Part shown: positions 27,942-36,508 of the stretch, one piece after another | Layout of the letters: the number at the start of each line of letters is the position of its first letter | How positions within the stretch are numbered: position 1 is the first letter of the stretch | Assembly: GCA_044507695.1 (NCBI GenBank) | Contig: JBIQJD010000016.1 | Coordinates: 1 to 64,000, forward strand | Direction of reading: 5' to 3' | Origin: JBIQJD01 sp044507695 | GTDB taxonomy: Bacteria; Bacteroidota; Ignavibacteria; Ignavibacteriales; Ignavibacteriaceae | Length of the DNA stretch: 64,000 nt | Notes under the pieces: generated by a model | Seen by the model: only the letters and a program-made list of their open reading frames with translations | Told to the model about the DNA's origin: nothing | The model's database searches: none | Translations under genes and position numbers: made by a program

Positions 27942-28895
27942 ATGAAGAAGAAAATATTTCTCATATCGATTTTAACATTTATAATCTTTTCTGCAGAAAA
28001 GAATTTTGCGCAATTTGATTACGGTTTTGATTTTTCAAAAGCGGGCTCAGCGGGTTTGCAGTTTTTAAAGATTGGAGTTGGCGCAAGAGAAACAGCATTG
28101 GGTGAAGCAGTAAGCGCGGTTGTACAGGATGCAAATTCAGTTTTCTGGAATCCGGCCGGGCTTGCATACATTGAAAAAAGAGAAATGATTGTTACGCATA
28201 ATCAATGGCTGGTAGACAGCAGGCACAACGCTGCGGTTATTGCATATCCGCTTGGTGAATTTGCAATTGCATTAAGTGCGGTTCAATTATCAATTAATGA
28301 ATTTGAAGAAACAACTGCAATCCAGCCTGATGGAACAGGAAGAATGGTAAAGGCCGGAGATTTGATGATCGGGCTTTCTGCAGCAAGAAGATTCACTGAT
28401 AGATTAGCAATCGGTCTGCAGATAAAATATGTCCAGGAAAAACTTGATGAATATTCGATCGATAACATTCTTTTTGATATAGGAACTATTTACTACACAG
28501 GATTCAGGCAGTTAAAACTTGGATTTTCACTTCAGCATTTTGGTCCTGATATGAAATTGGTTAATCAGGATTTCAGAACGCCGCTGCTGTTCAGAGTTAG
28601 TGCTGCTGATGAAATTTTTTCCCTTGATAATATTTCACTTGATGCAGGAATAGAGATTGTTCATCCTACCGATAATAATGAATGGGTGAATTTTGGATTG
28701 GAGTTAAACCTGCTTGATTTTGTTGCAATCCGCGGCGGCTACAGATTTAATAATGATATTGGAAAAACTTCTTTCGGAATTGGAATTCGTCCGCCGGCTT
28801 TAGCTGATCTGAATCTCAAACTCGATTACTCCTATACACCGTCTGAAATTGTGTTCAGTGATATTCAAAGATTTTCTGTTGGAATAGCATTTTAA
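27942..28895 (+). CDS. PorV/PorQ-family outer-membrane protein
   Basis: A 317-residue FadL-like barrel of the PorV/PorQ group. Signal peptide about 1-23. The opening block (FLKIGVGARETALGEA...VFWNPAGLAY, about 45-78) is the family hallmark, and the protein ends in Phe. In T9SS, PorV carries CTD cargo from the translocon to the attachment complex. The paralogue at 59911 shares this block. It is in a cassette with a TonB receptor and a CTD protein, so a dedicated shuttle or a channel partner of the receptor are both possible. Confidence 0.8.
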   Translation: MKKKIFLISILTFIIFSAEKNFAQFDYGFDFSKAGSAGLQFLKIGVGARETALGEAVSAVVQDANSVFWNPAGLAYIEKREMIVTHNQWLVDSRHNAAVIAYPLGEFAIALSAVQLSINEFEETTAIQPDGTGRMVKAGDLMIGLSAARRFTDRLAIGLQIKYVQEKLDEYSIDNILFDIGTIYYTGFRQLKLGFSLQHFGPDMKLVNQDFRTPLLFRVSAADEIFSLDNISLDAGIEIVHPTDNNEWVNFGLELNLLDFVAIRGGYRFNNDIGKTSFGIGIRPPALADLNLKLDYSYTPSEIVFSDIQRFSVGIAF

Positions 28896-28926
28896 TTAAA
28901 GAGTTCATAATCATTTAGAGATTGAA

Positions 28927-31900
28927 TTGAAAATTATTTATACAATCCTGTTAACTGTTTTTATAAGCACGTTTTGTGCAGCGCAAAAATATGTTCCTCT
29001 TACGGAAGAAGGATTTATTTCCAGCTGGATTGTATGCGGACCATTTGAACAGCCATTAACAGGCTTCGGAGTTCCATCTGATAAAGATATAATTGGTGAA
29101 AAAACAATTCAGCCGTATTGGGGAAAGGAAGAAAGCGGTGCACTTGTTAAAGCAGAAAAAACAATCTGGGTGCCGCAATCAATTAATGGAAAAGGATTTG
29201 TTGATTTAAACAATTCACTGCGCTGGCGTAAACCCGGAAAGCAGGTTGAAAAAATCTGGTACGCAATTACAGGTTATGCCGCTGCTTACATTGAAAGTCC
29301 GCAGGAACAAAAAGCAGTCATCAAATACGGAAGCAATTCATTCGGCAGGATAATTTTAAATGGTGAAGAAATTCACTCGGTTACGTCAGTAAGAAATGCG
29401 GCAATTGATCAGGATGAAATAAAAATTAATCTTAAGCAGGGGAAAAATCTTCTGCTTGTTAAAGTTGGGAATTCCAACGCTAACCATGAACTGGCTTTCT
29501 TCGGAATTATCAACTGGGAATGGGGATTTTATTTAAAACTTCTTAATGAAAACGGAACTTCTTTAAACAATGTAAAAATAATTTTGCCGGATAAAAATGA
29601 AGAGCCTGAGTTCGATATCATATCAACATTCTTCTTTAAGAAAAAAGAAAATCAATTACGCCAAAGGCTTGATGTAAAAATTATCTCTCCATTTGCCGAA
29701 GTAAAATCAGGAAAACTTGGATTTACTCTTCAAGGTAAAAACTATTCCTTCAGCTTTGATAAAATTCCGTTCGGTTTAAGCAGGCATGAAATTTATGTTG
29801 ATGAATTAAGATCAGACGAATATGTAAATGTTATTCTAACAATTGATGATAAGGAATTTAAAAAAGAATTAAGACTTGAGAAGCAGAAACATTATGAACT
29901 TCATTTGATGATGCTTTCTCACACAGATATTGGCTACACACATCCGCAGCCTGTTGTAAAAGAAATTCACTCATTCACACTTGATGATGTTGTACAGATG
30001 TGTGAAACTGATCCGGAGTTTAGCTGGACAATTGAAACACTCTGGCAGCTTGAACAATATGAAGAATCACGTTCAGCGGAACAATTTAATAAAGTAATTG
30101 AATTTATTAAGCAGGGAAGAATTGCAGTTTCACCTTTATATTCAAATCCATTTACAGGCTGGATAAGTGAAGAAGAAATGATCCGATCACTTGATAAAGC
30201 AAAAGAATATCAAGACAAATACGGAATAAAATTTAATGCGGCGGTTTATAATGATGTTCCGGGACAGGCATGGATTGTTCCTCAAATTCTGAATAACGCA
30301 GGAGTTGAATTTCTTGCTGAAGGCATAAATGAATTTTTTAATGATTACTCATTTCAAAAACATCTGCCGAAAGCTTTCATCTGGGAAGGATCAGACGGAA
30401 GTAAAATTGTTACATACCGGAACGAAGCTTACAATGAAGGCAAATCTGTTGGTCTTGAAGGCAGAGGGAATTTTGCGGTTCAACAGCGTTTGTGGGAAAA
30501 GCTGAACATCTTAAAAGAAGCAGGAGATGATTATGATATGGTTCTGCTCAATTCTGCTTTTACAGATAACAGCATCATTCCAAAAGATCAATTTAAAGCA
30601 ATGAAGGAATGGAATGCTGAATTTGAATATCCAAAATTTATTGCAAGTAATGTTTCAAAATTTGCTTCAGAGTTTGTAAAGAGGTTCAAAGATTCATTGC
30701 AGACTTTAAGAGGAGATTGGACATCAAACTGGGATGTTTATTATCAGGGCGAACCTGATCTGATGAAAAAGCAGCGATGGATTCAGCATAATCTTCTTTC
30801 TGCAGAAAAGCTTTCCACTTTAACATGGCTGATTGATAACAATAAAGATCCGCTTGATGAATATGTTGATGAGGCTTACAAATCATTGTTGAATTTCAGC
30901 GGGCATGGAAGCGGGCTTGAATATGGTTATGGCTCACCGGAAGATAATTTATTAACAATGGAATTCCGTGAAGATTATGTGCATGATGCTTACCTGAAAA
31001 CACAGGAGTTACTCCGCCGTTCTATTTACAGAATTGCAAAACCTGAAGAAAGTTTTGAAGGTGAAGGAGTAATAGTCTTTAATACTTTGGGATGGGAAAG
31101 AGATGTTCCTGCAGAGATTCAGTTTCCTTTTGAAAGTTCTCCACAGTATCAGATTATTGATCTCTCAACCAACGAAAAAATTCCTGCATACAGAAACGGA
31201 GTTAAACAAATTTTTACTGCTCAGAATGTTCCGCCGTTTGGATATAAAAAATTCAGACTTCAGCAATCAGATGAAAATCCGAACCCGGATGGCTTAATTA
31301 TTTCTGAAAATTCAATTGAGAATCAATTCTACAAAATCACTTTTGATGAAAAAAATATTACAGGAATAACGGACAAAAAATCAGGGAAAGAATTAATTGA
31401 TAAATCAAATCCGCTTGGTTTTAACAATCCGCTGATTGAGAAATTCCAGGATGAAAATAAATTTACTCCAATCATTTTTAAAGAAACGGAAATAAATATT
31501 GAAGATGTAAGCCCGGTGAGATTATCAATTATTATCAATCATAAAGATAATCTGTTTGAAAAATTAAAATTCACCTTGTGGAATAACATTGACCGCGTTG
31601 ATGTTGAAAACACAATCAATTTAAATAAGCTTGATGAAACAGATAAACTTGAAGAGTATGCTGTTGCTTTTCCGTTCAATATTAATGTTGCAGCGGTATA
31701 TCCTGAAATAATCGGAGGATTTATTAATCCTGAAAAGGAAAAATTGCCGGGTACAACCGGTGATGGATTTTCTATCCGGCAATCAGCAGCTATTTCAAAT
31801 GATGAACAAACAATCAGCTGGACTTCACTTGATGCAAGAGTAATACGTTTGCGTAAAGATGAGAATGGAAAAAAGTTACTCATCTCCAGTATCGTCAATA

Positions 31901-32358
31901 ATTTTCCTGTTAATTGGAACAGGTATGAAGAGAATGATAAAGTTCTATTGTTCAGATACAGTTTTACAAATCAGTCTGGAAAATTTGATCCGGCTTTTAC
32001 TTCTGCATTTGGCTGGGAATTAAATACTCCTGCCGTAACAGCCAAAAGCTGGTACAGAAGTGAGCCTTCGGAAAAAAGTTATTTAAAAATTGATAATAAA
32101 AATATCGTTCTGTTAACAATCAAACCTGATGAAAAAAATAACTGGCAAATCAGATTGATGAATTCAAATCCGTTTGAGAAACAAAAAGCAAAAATTGAAG
32201 CGGAACTCATTGCGGGGAAAAATGTAATCACTGAAACTTTTATTGGAAAAAGAATTCATGAACTTAAAACATCAGGAAATATGGTTGAAGTTGAACTTAA
32301 TCCAAATCAGATAATCACTTTAAATATAATCACTGAAGAAAATACGGTTAAAAATTAG
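28927..32358 (+). CDS. GH38-like glycoside hydrolase, exported
   Basis: A 1143-residue exported protein with a signal peptide (about 1-20, ends CAAQ), a galactose-binding-like N-terminal region (30-200), then a GH38-type module: HTDIGYTH at 332-339 (zinc His332, Asp334), NDVPGQ at 442-447 and GHGSGLE from 659 (His660 as further zinc ligand). The canonical nucleophile Asp appears to be replaced by Phe409. The remaining C-terminus is the beta-sandwich of the family. The start is TTG 28927; no other start precedes the signal peptide. GH38 enzymes are alpha-mannosidases, but the active-site change makes the activity uncertain. Periplasmic or surface location is expected. Confidence 0.75.
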   Translation: MKIIYTILLTVFISTFCAAQKYVPLTEEGFISSWIVCGPFEQPLTGFGVPSDKDIIGEKTIQPYWGKEESGALVKAEKTIWVPQSINGKGFVDLNNSLRWRKPGKQVEKIWYAITGYAAAYIESPQEQKAVIKYGSNSFGRIILNGEEIHSVTSVRNAAIDQDEIKINLKQGKNLLLVKVGNSNANHELAFFGIINWEWGFYLKLLNENGTSLNNVKIILPDKNEEPEFDIISTFFFKKKENQLRQRLDVKIISPFAEVKSGKLGFTLQGKNYSFSFDKIPFGLSRHEIYVDELRSDEYVNVILTIDDKEFKKELRLEKQKHYELHLMMLSHTDIGYTHPQPVVKEIHSFTLDDVVQMCETDPEFSWTIETLWQLEQYEESRSAEQFNKVIEFIKQGRIAVSPLYSNPFTGWISEEEMIRSLDKAKEYQDKYGIKFNAAVYNDVPGQAWIVPQILNNAGVEFLAEGINEFFNDYSFQKHLPKAFIWEGSDGSKIVTYRNEAYNEGKSVGLEGRGNFAVQQRLWEKLNILKEAGDDYDMVLLNSAFTDNSIIPKDQFKAMKEWNAEFEYPKFIASNVSKFASEFVKRFKDSLQTLRGDWTSNWDVYYQGEPDLMKKQRWIQHNLLSAEKLSTLTWLIDNNKDPLDEYVDEAYKSLLNFSGHGSGLEYGYGSPEDNLLTMEFREDYVHDAYLKTQELLRRSIYRIAKPEESFEGEGVIVFNTLGWERDVPAEIQFPFESSPQYQIIDLSTNEKIPAYRNGVKQIFTAQNVPPFGYKKFRLQQSDENPNPDGLIISENSIENQFYKITFDEKNITGITDKKSGKELIDKSNPLGFNNPLIEKFQDENKFTPIIFKETEINIEDVSPVRLSIIINHKDNLFEKLKFTLWNNIDRVDVENTINLNKLDETDKLEEYAVAFPFNINVAAVYPEIIGGFINPEKEKLPGTTGDGFSIRQSAAISNDEQTISWTSLDARVIRLRKDENGKKLLISSIVNNFPVNWNRYEENDKVLLFRYSFTNQSGKFDPAFTSAFGWELNTPAVTAKSWYRSEPSEKSYLKIDNKNIVLLTIKPDEKNNWQIRLMNSNPFEKQKAKIEAELIAGKNVITETFIGKRIHELKTSGNMVEVELNPNQIITLNIITEENTVKN

Positions 32359-34293
32359 ATGAAGAAAAATTTTATGAAATATCCGGCGTTAGTTTTAATA
32401 ATTTTCATTTCGCTTGTTAGTGAGGGATGTTTGTTTGTTTATATAAATCAGCCATCATCCGCAGAAACGGGAGAAGTAATTGATATTCAAATTGCAATAA
32501 ACAGCAACGATGTTCCGGAGCCAAATGCACATAAAGGAATTCTCGGAATTCTTGCACCGGAAGACTGGAATTTTATTTCGGCAGATTATACCTCATCAAT
32601 CGGAAATGGTTCTCTAACGATATCTGAGGAATGGCAGGATTCAGTTGAGAAATATTATCCCGCTGCAAATTATGATATTGGAATGAAATGGTTTGTACTT
32701 CTTTCTGATACAGGCTATGCTTTTAATGATCCTGTAATCTTTACTGTTAATCTTAAAATGCAAACGGGAGAAAAAGAAGGCTGCTATAATATTGGATATC
32801 TGACTACCAAAGCTACAAGCGGAATGCTGAACAATTCCTCATGGTCCCCGATGTCTTTCCCTCATCCAATCGGCATTCCGGATTCTAATTTGTGTAAATC
32901 AAAATTCGAAGTTAGAACAGCACCTGAATGGGATAATATTCTTGATAGATCAAGCGGGTGGACAGGTTCTGATGGAATTTATTCAATTCCTATAAATGGT
33001 TCTGAACAGCCTGAGAATAATTCAAAACATCTGCTTGTTTTCAGCGATACATTTATTGGAGAAGTAGACAGCAATGGACGCAGAATCTCTGCAAAGATGG
33101 TAAACAATACGCTTGCACTTCTGAGTGATATTGATCCTGCAAAAAATGAAATTGAATTTTTCTGGCGGACGGATGGAAGTAACAATCCGCAGACTGTTTT
33201 TGTTCCTGAAACTCCGGGTGCAAAATCAGGAGATTGGTACTGGCTGATGGATGGAATTTCAATTGATTCCATCATTTACGTTTATGCACTAAGGCTCCAT
33301 AGTGCTGGAAGCGGAGCATTCGGATTTGAAGTTAACGGGGTTGTGCTTTTAAAGTTCATGCTTGATGAAGAAAGTTTTATTAAAAATGTTGAGCAGTCTG
33401 ACACTCCGCTCTTTTATAAAAATGCAAATGAAAAATGGGATATTGTAATGGGGCAGGCAGTTATGCCAATGAATCAAGCTTCCGGTTATTCATTTGCTGA
33501 TGGTTACATTTACGTTTACGGGCCGCGAAGTCATTCACAAGGTAAAGATTTAATTGCTTCAAGAGTTCTGCCTGAGAATATTGAAGATTTTGATGAATAT
33601 AATTTCTGGAACGGGTCTGATTGGAACGGATCAATTGAAACTGCTGCATCAATAACTTCGGGAATCTCACAGGAATTCAGCGTAACGCCAATTTCTGAAA
33701 ATGAATTTCTTCTTACATATCAAACCGGAAACAATGTAGCGGTTAAAGTTGGTCAAAGTCCTGCAGGTCAGTTTGGAATAATGCACACGATTTATAATTG
33801 TCCTGAAGTTCAATTAGATCCGGATATTTTTATATACAATGCTAAAGCTCATCCAAGTCTTTCATTAAAGAATGAACTGCTGATAAGTTATAATGTAAAT
33901 TCAACAGAGTTTGCAGATCACTTTTCAAATGCAGATATCTATCGTCCAAGATTTATTTATTTAAAACTGAATGACACAACTGCTACAGGAATTGATGAAG
34001 TAGAATCAGTACCCACAGGTTATTTGTTAAATCAAAACTATCCTAATCCATTTAATCCAACAACAATAATTACCTTTTCAATAGCTAAAAATTCTTATGT
34101 ACAACTCAGCATTTTTGATATACTCGGCAATAAAATTGCTGATCTTATAAAGGATGAATTAACAGCCGGAGCACACTCGTATGAACTCAATATTAATAAT
34201 TTAAATCAGAGAAAACTCTCTAGCGGTATATATTTCTACCAGCTCAAAGCAGATAATTTTAATCAAACAAAAAAAATGATTTATCTAAAGTAG
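32359..34293 (+). CDS. QPSS-domain / DUF5005-like propeller / sorting-domain protein
   Basis: A 644-residue exported protein. Lipoprotein-like signal (SEGC, Cys near 24), then a domain of about 160 residues beginning INQPSSAETGE and shared with the next two genes. A propeller-type domain (about 190-535) starts at WDNILDRSSGWTGSDGIYS and contains LVFSDTFIGE; it resembles DUF5005/DUF4185 proteins. A FlgD-type sorting domain ends it (NQNYPNPFNP near 560). DUF4185 relatives include arabinan-cleaving enzymes (GH183), so glycosidase activity is possible. It starts right after the GH38-like stop (TAG-ATG, no spacer). Confidence 0.65.
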   Translation: MKKNFMKYPALVLIIFISLVSEGCLFVYINQPSSAETGEVIDIQIAINSNDVPEPNAHKGILGILAPEDWNFISADYTSSIGNGSLTISEEWQDSVEKYYPAANYDIGMKWFVLLSDTGYAFNDPVIFTVNLKMQTGEKEGCYNIGYLTTKATSGMLNNSSWSPMSFPHPIGIPDSNLCKSKFEVRTAPEWDNILDRSSGWTGSDGIYSIPINGSEQPENNSKHLLVFSDTFIGEVDSNGRRISAKMVNNTLALLSDIDPAKNEIEFFWRTDGSNNPQTVFVPETPGAKSGDWYWLMDGISIDSIIYVYALRLHSAGSGAFGFEVNGVVLLKFMLDEESFIKNVEQSDTPLFYKNANEKWDIVMGQAVMPMNQASGYSFADGYIYVYGPRSHSQGKDLIASRVLPENIEDFDEYNFWNGSDWNGSIETAASITSGISQEFSVTPISENEFLLTYQTGNNVAVKVGQSPAGQFGIMHTIYNCPEVQLDPDIFIYNAKAHPSLSLKNELLISYNVNSTEFADHFSNADIYRPRFIYLKLNDTTATGIDEVESVPTGYLLNQNYPNPFNPTTIITFSIAKNSYVQLSIFDILGNKIADLIKDELTAGAHSYELNINNLNQRKLSSGIYFYQLKADNFNQTKKMIYLK

Positions 34294-34387
34294 AATGGGC
34301 AAAGAAAGGAGGAAGAAAAAAGCCCTAAATATTTTTAATTAAAATAAATAACAATTCCAGTTAATAATTTAACTATGGAGAAAAATT

Positions 34388-35521
34388 ATGAGCACAAGAA
34401 CTACTTTAAAGATTTCCGGAATAACCGCAGCTGTTTTAACAGTTTTTTTAGCCGGCTGTTTCATCATAAAAACTGTTAATCAGCCTTCGAGTGCAATTGG
34501 CGGTTCACAAATTTCTGCAACAATTACTGTTTCTGTTGAAGGGCAATTAGATGCAACCCCACATTATGGCATTGCCGGATTTTTAATTCCCAACGGGTGG
34601 ACAATTGATACAGTTTACATTACGGGAGCATACAACGATTACATGACCTTTCTTCATCCGGATAGTTCTGATAAAGAACCAGGCGGGCAAATGGATTTCT
34701 GGGCTGATACACTTGAAGCACGTTATCCATCCGGTGCAGATTATCAGTGGGTAGTGTACCAATCATCAACAGCACACACTGCAATTGTTGATACAGTTGA
34801 TGCAGTTATAAATGTGAAAATGACAACTTCAACCGCTCAAGGTAATTTCAATCTGGGTTACTTCGTATCTGATGCAGCCCTGGATTTTTCAGATAATACC
34901 TGGTATGATGTAAGTCTTAATAATGCAATTACAATTTCCGGTGTTGTTCCAGTTGAATTAACTTCATTCACTGCAGCTGCTGAAAAAAATCAGGTAACAC
35001 TTAATTGGCAGACAGCAACAGAAACAAATAACCGCGGATTTGAAATCCAGAGGCGTTCATCAAATTCTGATTTTGTAACAATTGGATTTGTAGAGGGCAA
35101 AGGAACATCCACAAACAGCAGCAGCTATTCATATACAGATAAGAATGTTGATAATCAGGCATTCAGCTACAGATTAAAACAAATTGATTTTGATGGTTCA
35201 TTTGAATATTCAAACATTGTTGAAGTTGATCTTTCACTTCCAGCTGATTTTAGTATTTCTCAGAATTATCCCAATCCGTTCAATCCTTCTACATCAATCC
35301 GTTTTGCACTTCCGGTTGATGCAAAAGTAAGTGTAATGTTATACAATTCTCTTGGAGAGGTTGTTGAAAATCTTGTTGAAGGAAATTTCACTGCTGGAAA
35401 TCATACAATTAATTTCAATGCTGCAAATCTTACCAGCGGTACCTATATCTACAAAATTTATGCAAAAGGATTTGATGGAAGAGAATTTGCTCAAAGTAAT
35501 AAAATGGTGTTAATGAAATAA
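34388..35521 (+). CDS. QPSS-domain protein with FN3-like and sorting domains
   Basis: A 377-residue exported protein. It has a canonical lipobox LAGC (Cys near 24) followed by VNQPSSAIGGS and a domain of about 165 residues homologous to the N-termini of both neighbours. A short beta domain follows (about 192-285; VELTSFTAAAEKNQVTLNWQTATE, a common stalk module before T9SS sorting domains), then the FlgD-like sorting domain (NYPNPFNPST near 298). There is no catalytic domain. It is probably a surface or binding protein of the locus. GGAG lies before ATG 34388. Confidence 0.65.
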   Translation: MSTRTTLKISGITAAVLTVFLAGCFIIKTVNQPSSAIGGSQISATITVSVEGQLDATPHYGIAGFLIPNGWTIDTVYITGAYNDYMTFLHPDSSDKEPGGQMDFWADTLEARYPSGADYQWVVYQSSTAHTAIVDTVDAVINVKMTTSTAQGNFNLGYFVSDAALDFSDNTWYDVSLNNAITISGVVPVELTSFTAAAEKNQVTLNWQTATETNNRGFEIQRRSSNSDFVTIGFVEGKGTSTNSSSYSYTDKNVDNQAFSYRLKQIDFDGSFEYSNIVEVDLSLPADFSISQNYPNPFNPSTSIRFALPVDAKVSVMLYNSLGEVVENLVEGNFTAGNHTINFNAANLTSGTYIYKIYAKGFDGREFAQSNKMVLMK

Positions 35522-35530
35522 TTTACCCGC

Positions 35531-35552
35531 GGCTGCAGCTAAAAATGCAGCC
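35531..35552 (+). terminator. Intergenic hairpin between QPSS genes
   Basis: GGCTGCA (35531-35537) pairs perfectly with TGCAGCC (35546-35552) around an 8-nt A-rich loop. The following sequence is AT-rich but not a clean T-run, so it may be an attenuator, an mRNA processing or stability element, or a weak terminator. Confidence 0.4.
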
Positions 35553-35578
35553 ACTAAAAAATTTTATCCGGAGTGTGT

Positions 35579-36430
35579 ATGAAAAAGTATTTTAAAAATT
35601 TACTGGCTGCCGCTTTAATAATTTCACCGGTTTTATTTCCCGGTTGTTTTATAGAAGAAGTGCAGCAGCCTTCATCGGTTGAAGCCGGTGGAGTATTTAC
35701 CACGCGGGTTACTGTAACAGATATGAATGCTGAACAGCAGAATCCCCACAAAGGTGTGCTTGCAATTCTCGTTCCTGAAGATTGGGAATTTATAAGCGGA
35801 ACTTATGACAGCCCGATGGGAGTAGGAAACATGGAACTTGATCCTGCCGAAGATCCTGTTTGGGGTGATGTTGATACTGTGATTCAAAGACCTGCAGGTA
35901 TGAAATGGATAAATCTTCTTACCGATCAGGGATATTTGCACGATGCAAACATGGTTTATGAAGCTACAATAAATCTTCAGGTTGGTGAAACAACCGGAGA
36001 TTTTCCAATCGGTTATCTTGTAACTGTTAACACAACTGATATGCTTAAATTCCTGAACGATCAGGATGAGGACCAGGAACTTGCAGGTTCTGATACTTCA
36101 ATGAATCACATGGTAACTGTTACAGGTACTACCGGTATTTCTGAAAAGAACCTCGGCGGTATACCCGATAATTATGATCTGCTTCAGAATTTTCCTAATC
36201 CGTTTAACCCTGTTACACAAATAAATTATTCAGTTGCAGAAGCCGCAAATGTTAATCTTGTTGTTTATGATGCATCCGGAAGGGAAGTGAAAACTCTGGT
36301 AAATGGATTTAAACCTGCAGGAAATTATTCTGTAAGTTTTTCTGCAGAAGAATTTTCCAGCGGAATTTACTTCTACAAAATTACAATGAACGGTTTCTCA
36401 AAAACTCATAAGATGATCTTAATGAAGTAA
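35579..36430 (+). CDS. Minimal QPSS-domain protein with sorting domain
   Basis: A 283-residue exported protein, the shortest member of the local triplet. Lipoprotein-like signal (FPGC, Cys near 23), then VQQPSSVEAGG and the shared domain (about 25-190; HKGVLAILVPEDWEFISG matches HKGILGILAPEDWNFISA of the first copy), directly joined to the FlgD-type sorting domain (NFPNPFNPVT near 206). ATG 35579 has GGAG about 6 nt upstream; the GTG at 35573 lies closer to the Shine-Dalgarno and is rejected. The function is unknown. Confidence 0.65.
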   Translation: MKKYFKNLLAAALIISPVLFPGCFIEEVQQPSSVEAGGVFTTRVTVTDMNAEQQNPHKGVLAILVPEDWEFISGTYDSPMGVGNMELDPAEDPVWGDVDTVIQRPAGMKWINLLTDQGYLHDANMVYEATINLQVGETTGDFPIGYLVTVNTTDMLKFLNDQDEDQELAGSDTSMNHMVTVTGTTGISEKNLGGIPDNYDLLQNFPNPFNPVTQINYSVAEAANVNLVVYDASGREVKTLVNGFKPAGNYSVSFSAEEFSSGIYFYKITMNGFSKTHKMILMK

Positions 36431-36438
36431 TATTTTAT

Positions 36439-36484
36439 GGCTGTCTTAATTAAATTCTTTTAAGAAAAATCTGATGGGACAGCC
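36439..36484. repeat. Long-loop inverted repeat
   Basis: GGCTGTC (36439-36445) and GACAGCC (36478-36484) form a perfect 7-bp inverted repeat with a 32-nt loop between the third QPSS gene and the DUF4185 gene. A T-containing tract follows. It may act as a weak terminator or processing site inside the long run. Confidence 0.35.
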
Positions 36485-36508
36485 TCATTTCTTATCCCGA
36501 ATTTATTC

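Noticed and set aside
31539..31898. 119-codon minus-strand frame inside the first GH38-like gene.
   Set aside because: Serine-rich antisense shadow of a beta-rich domain; no independent support.
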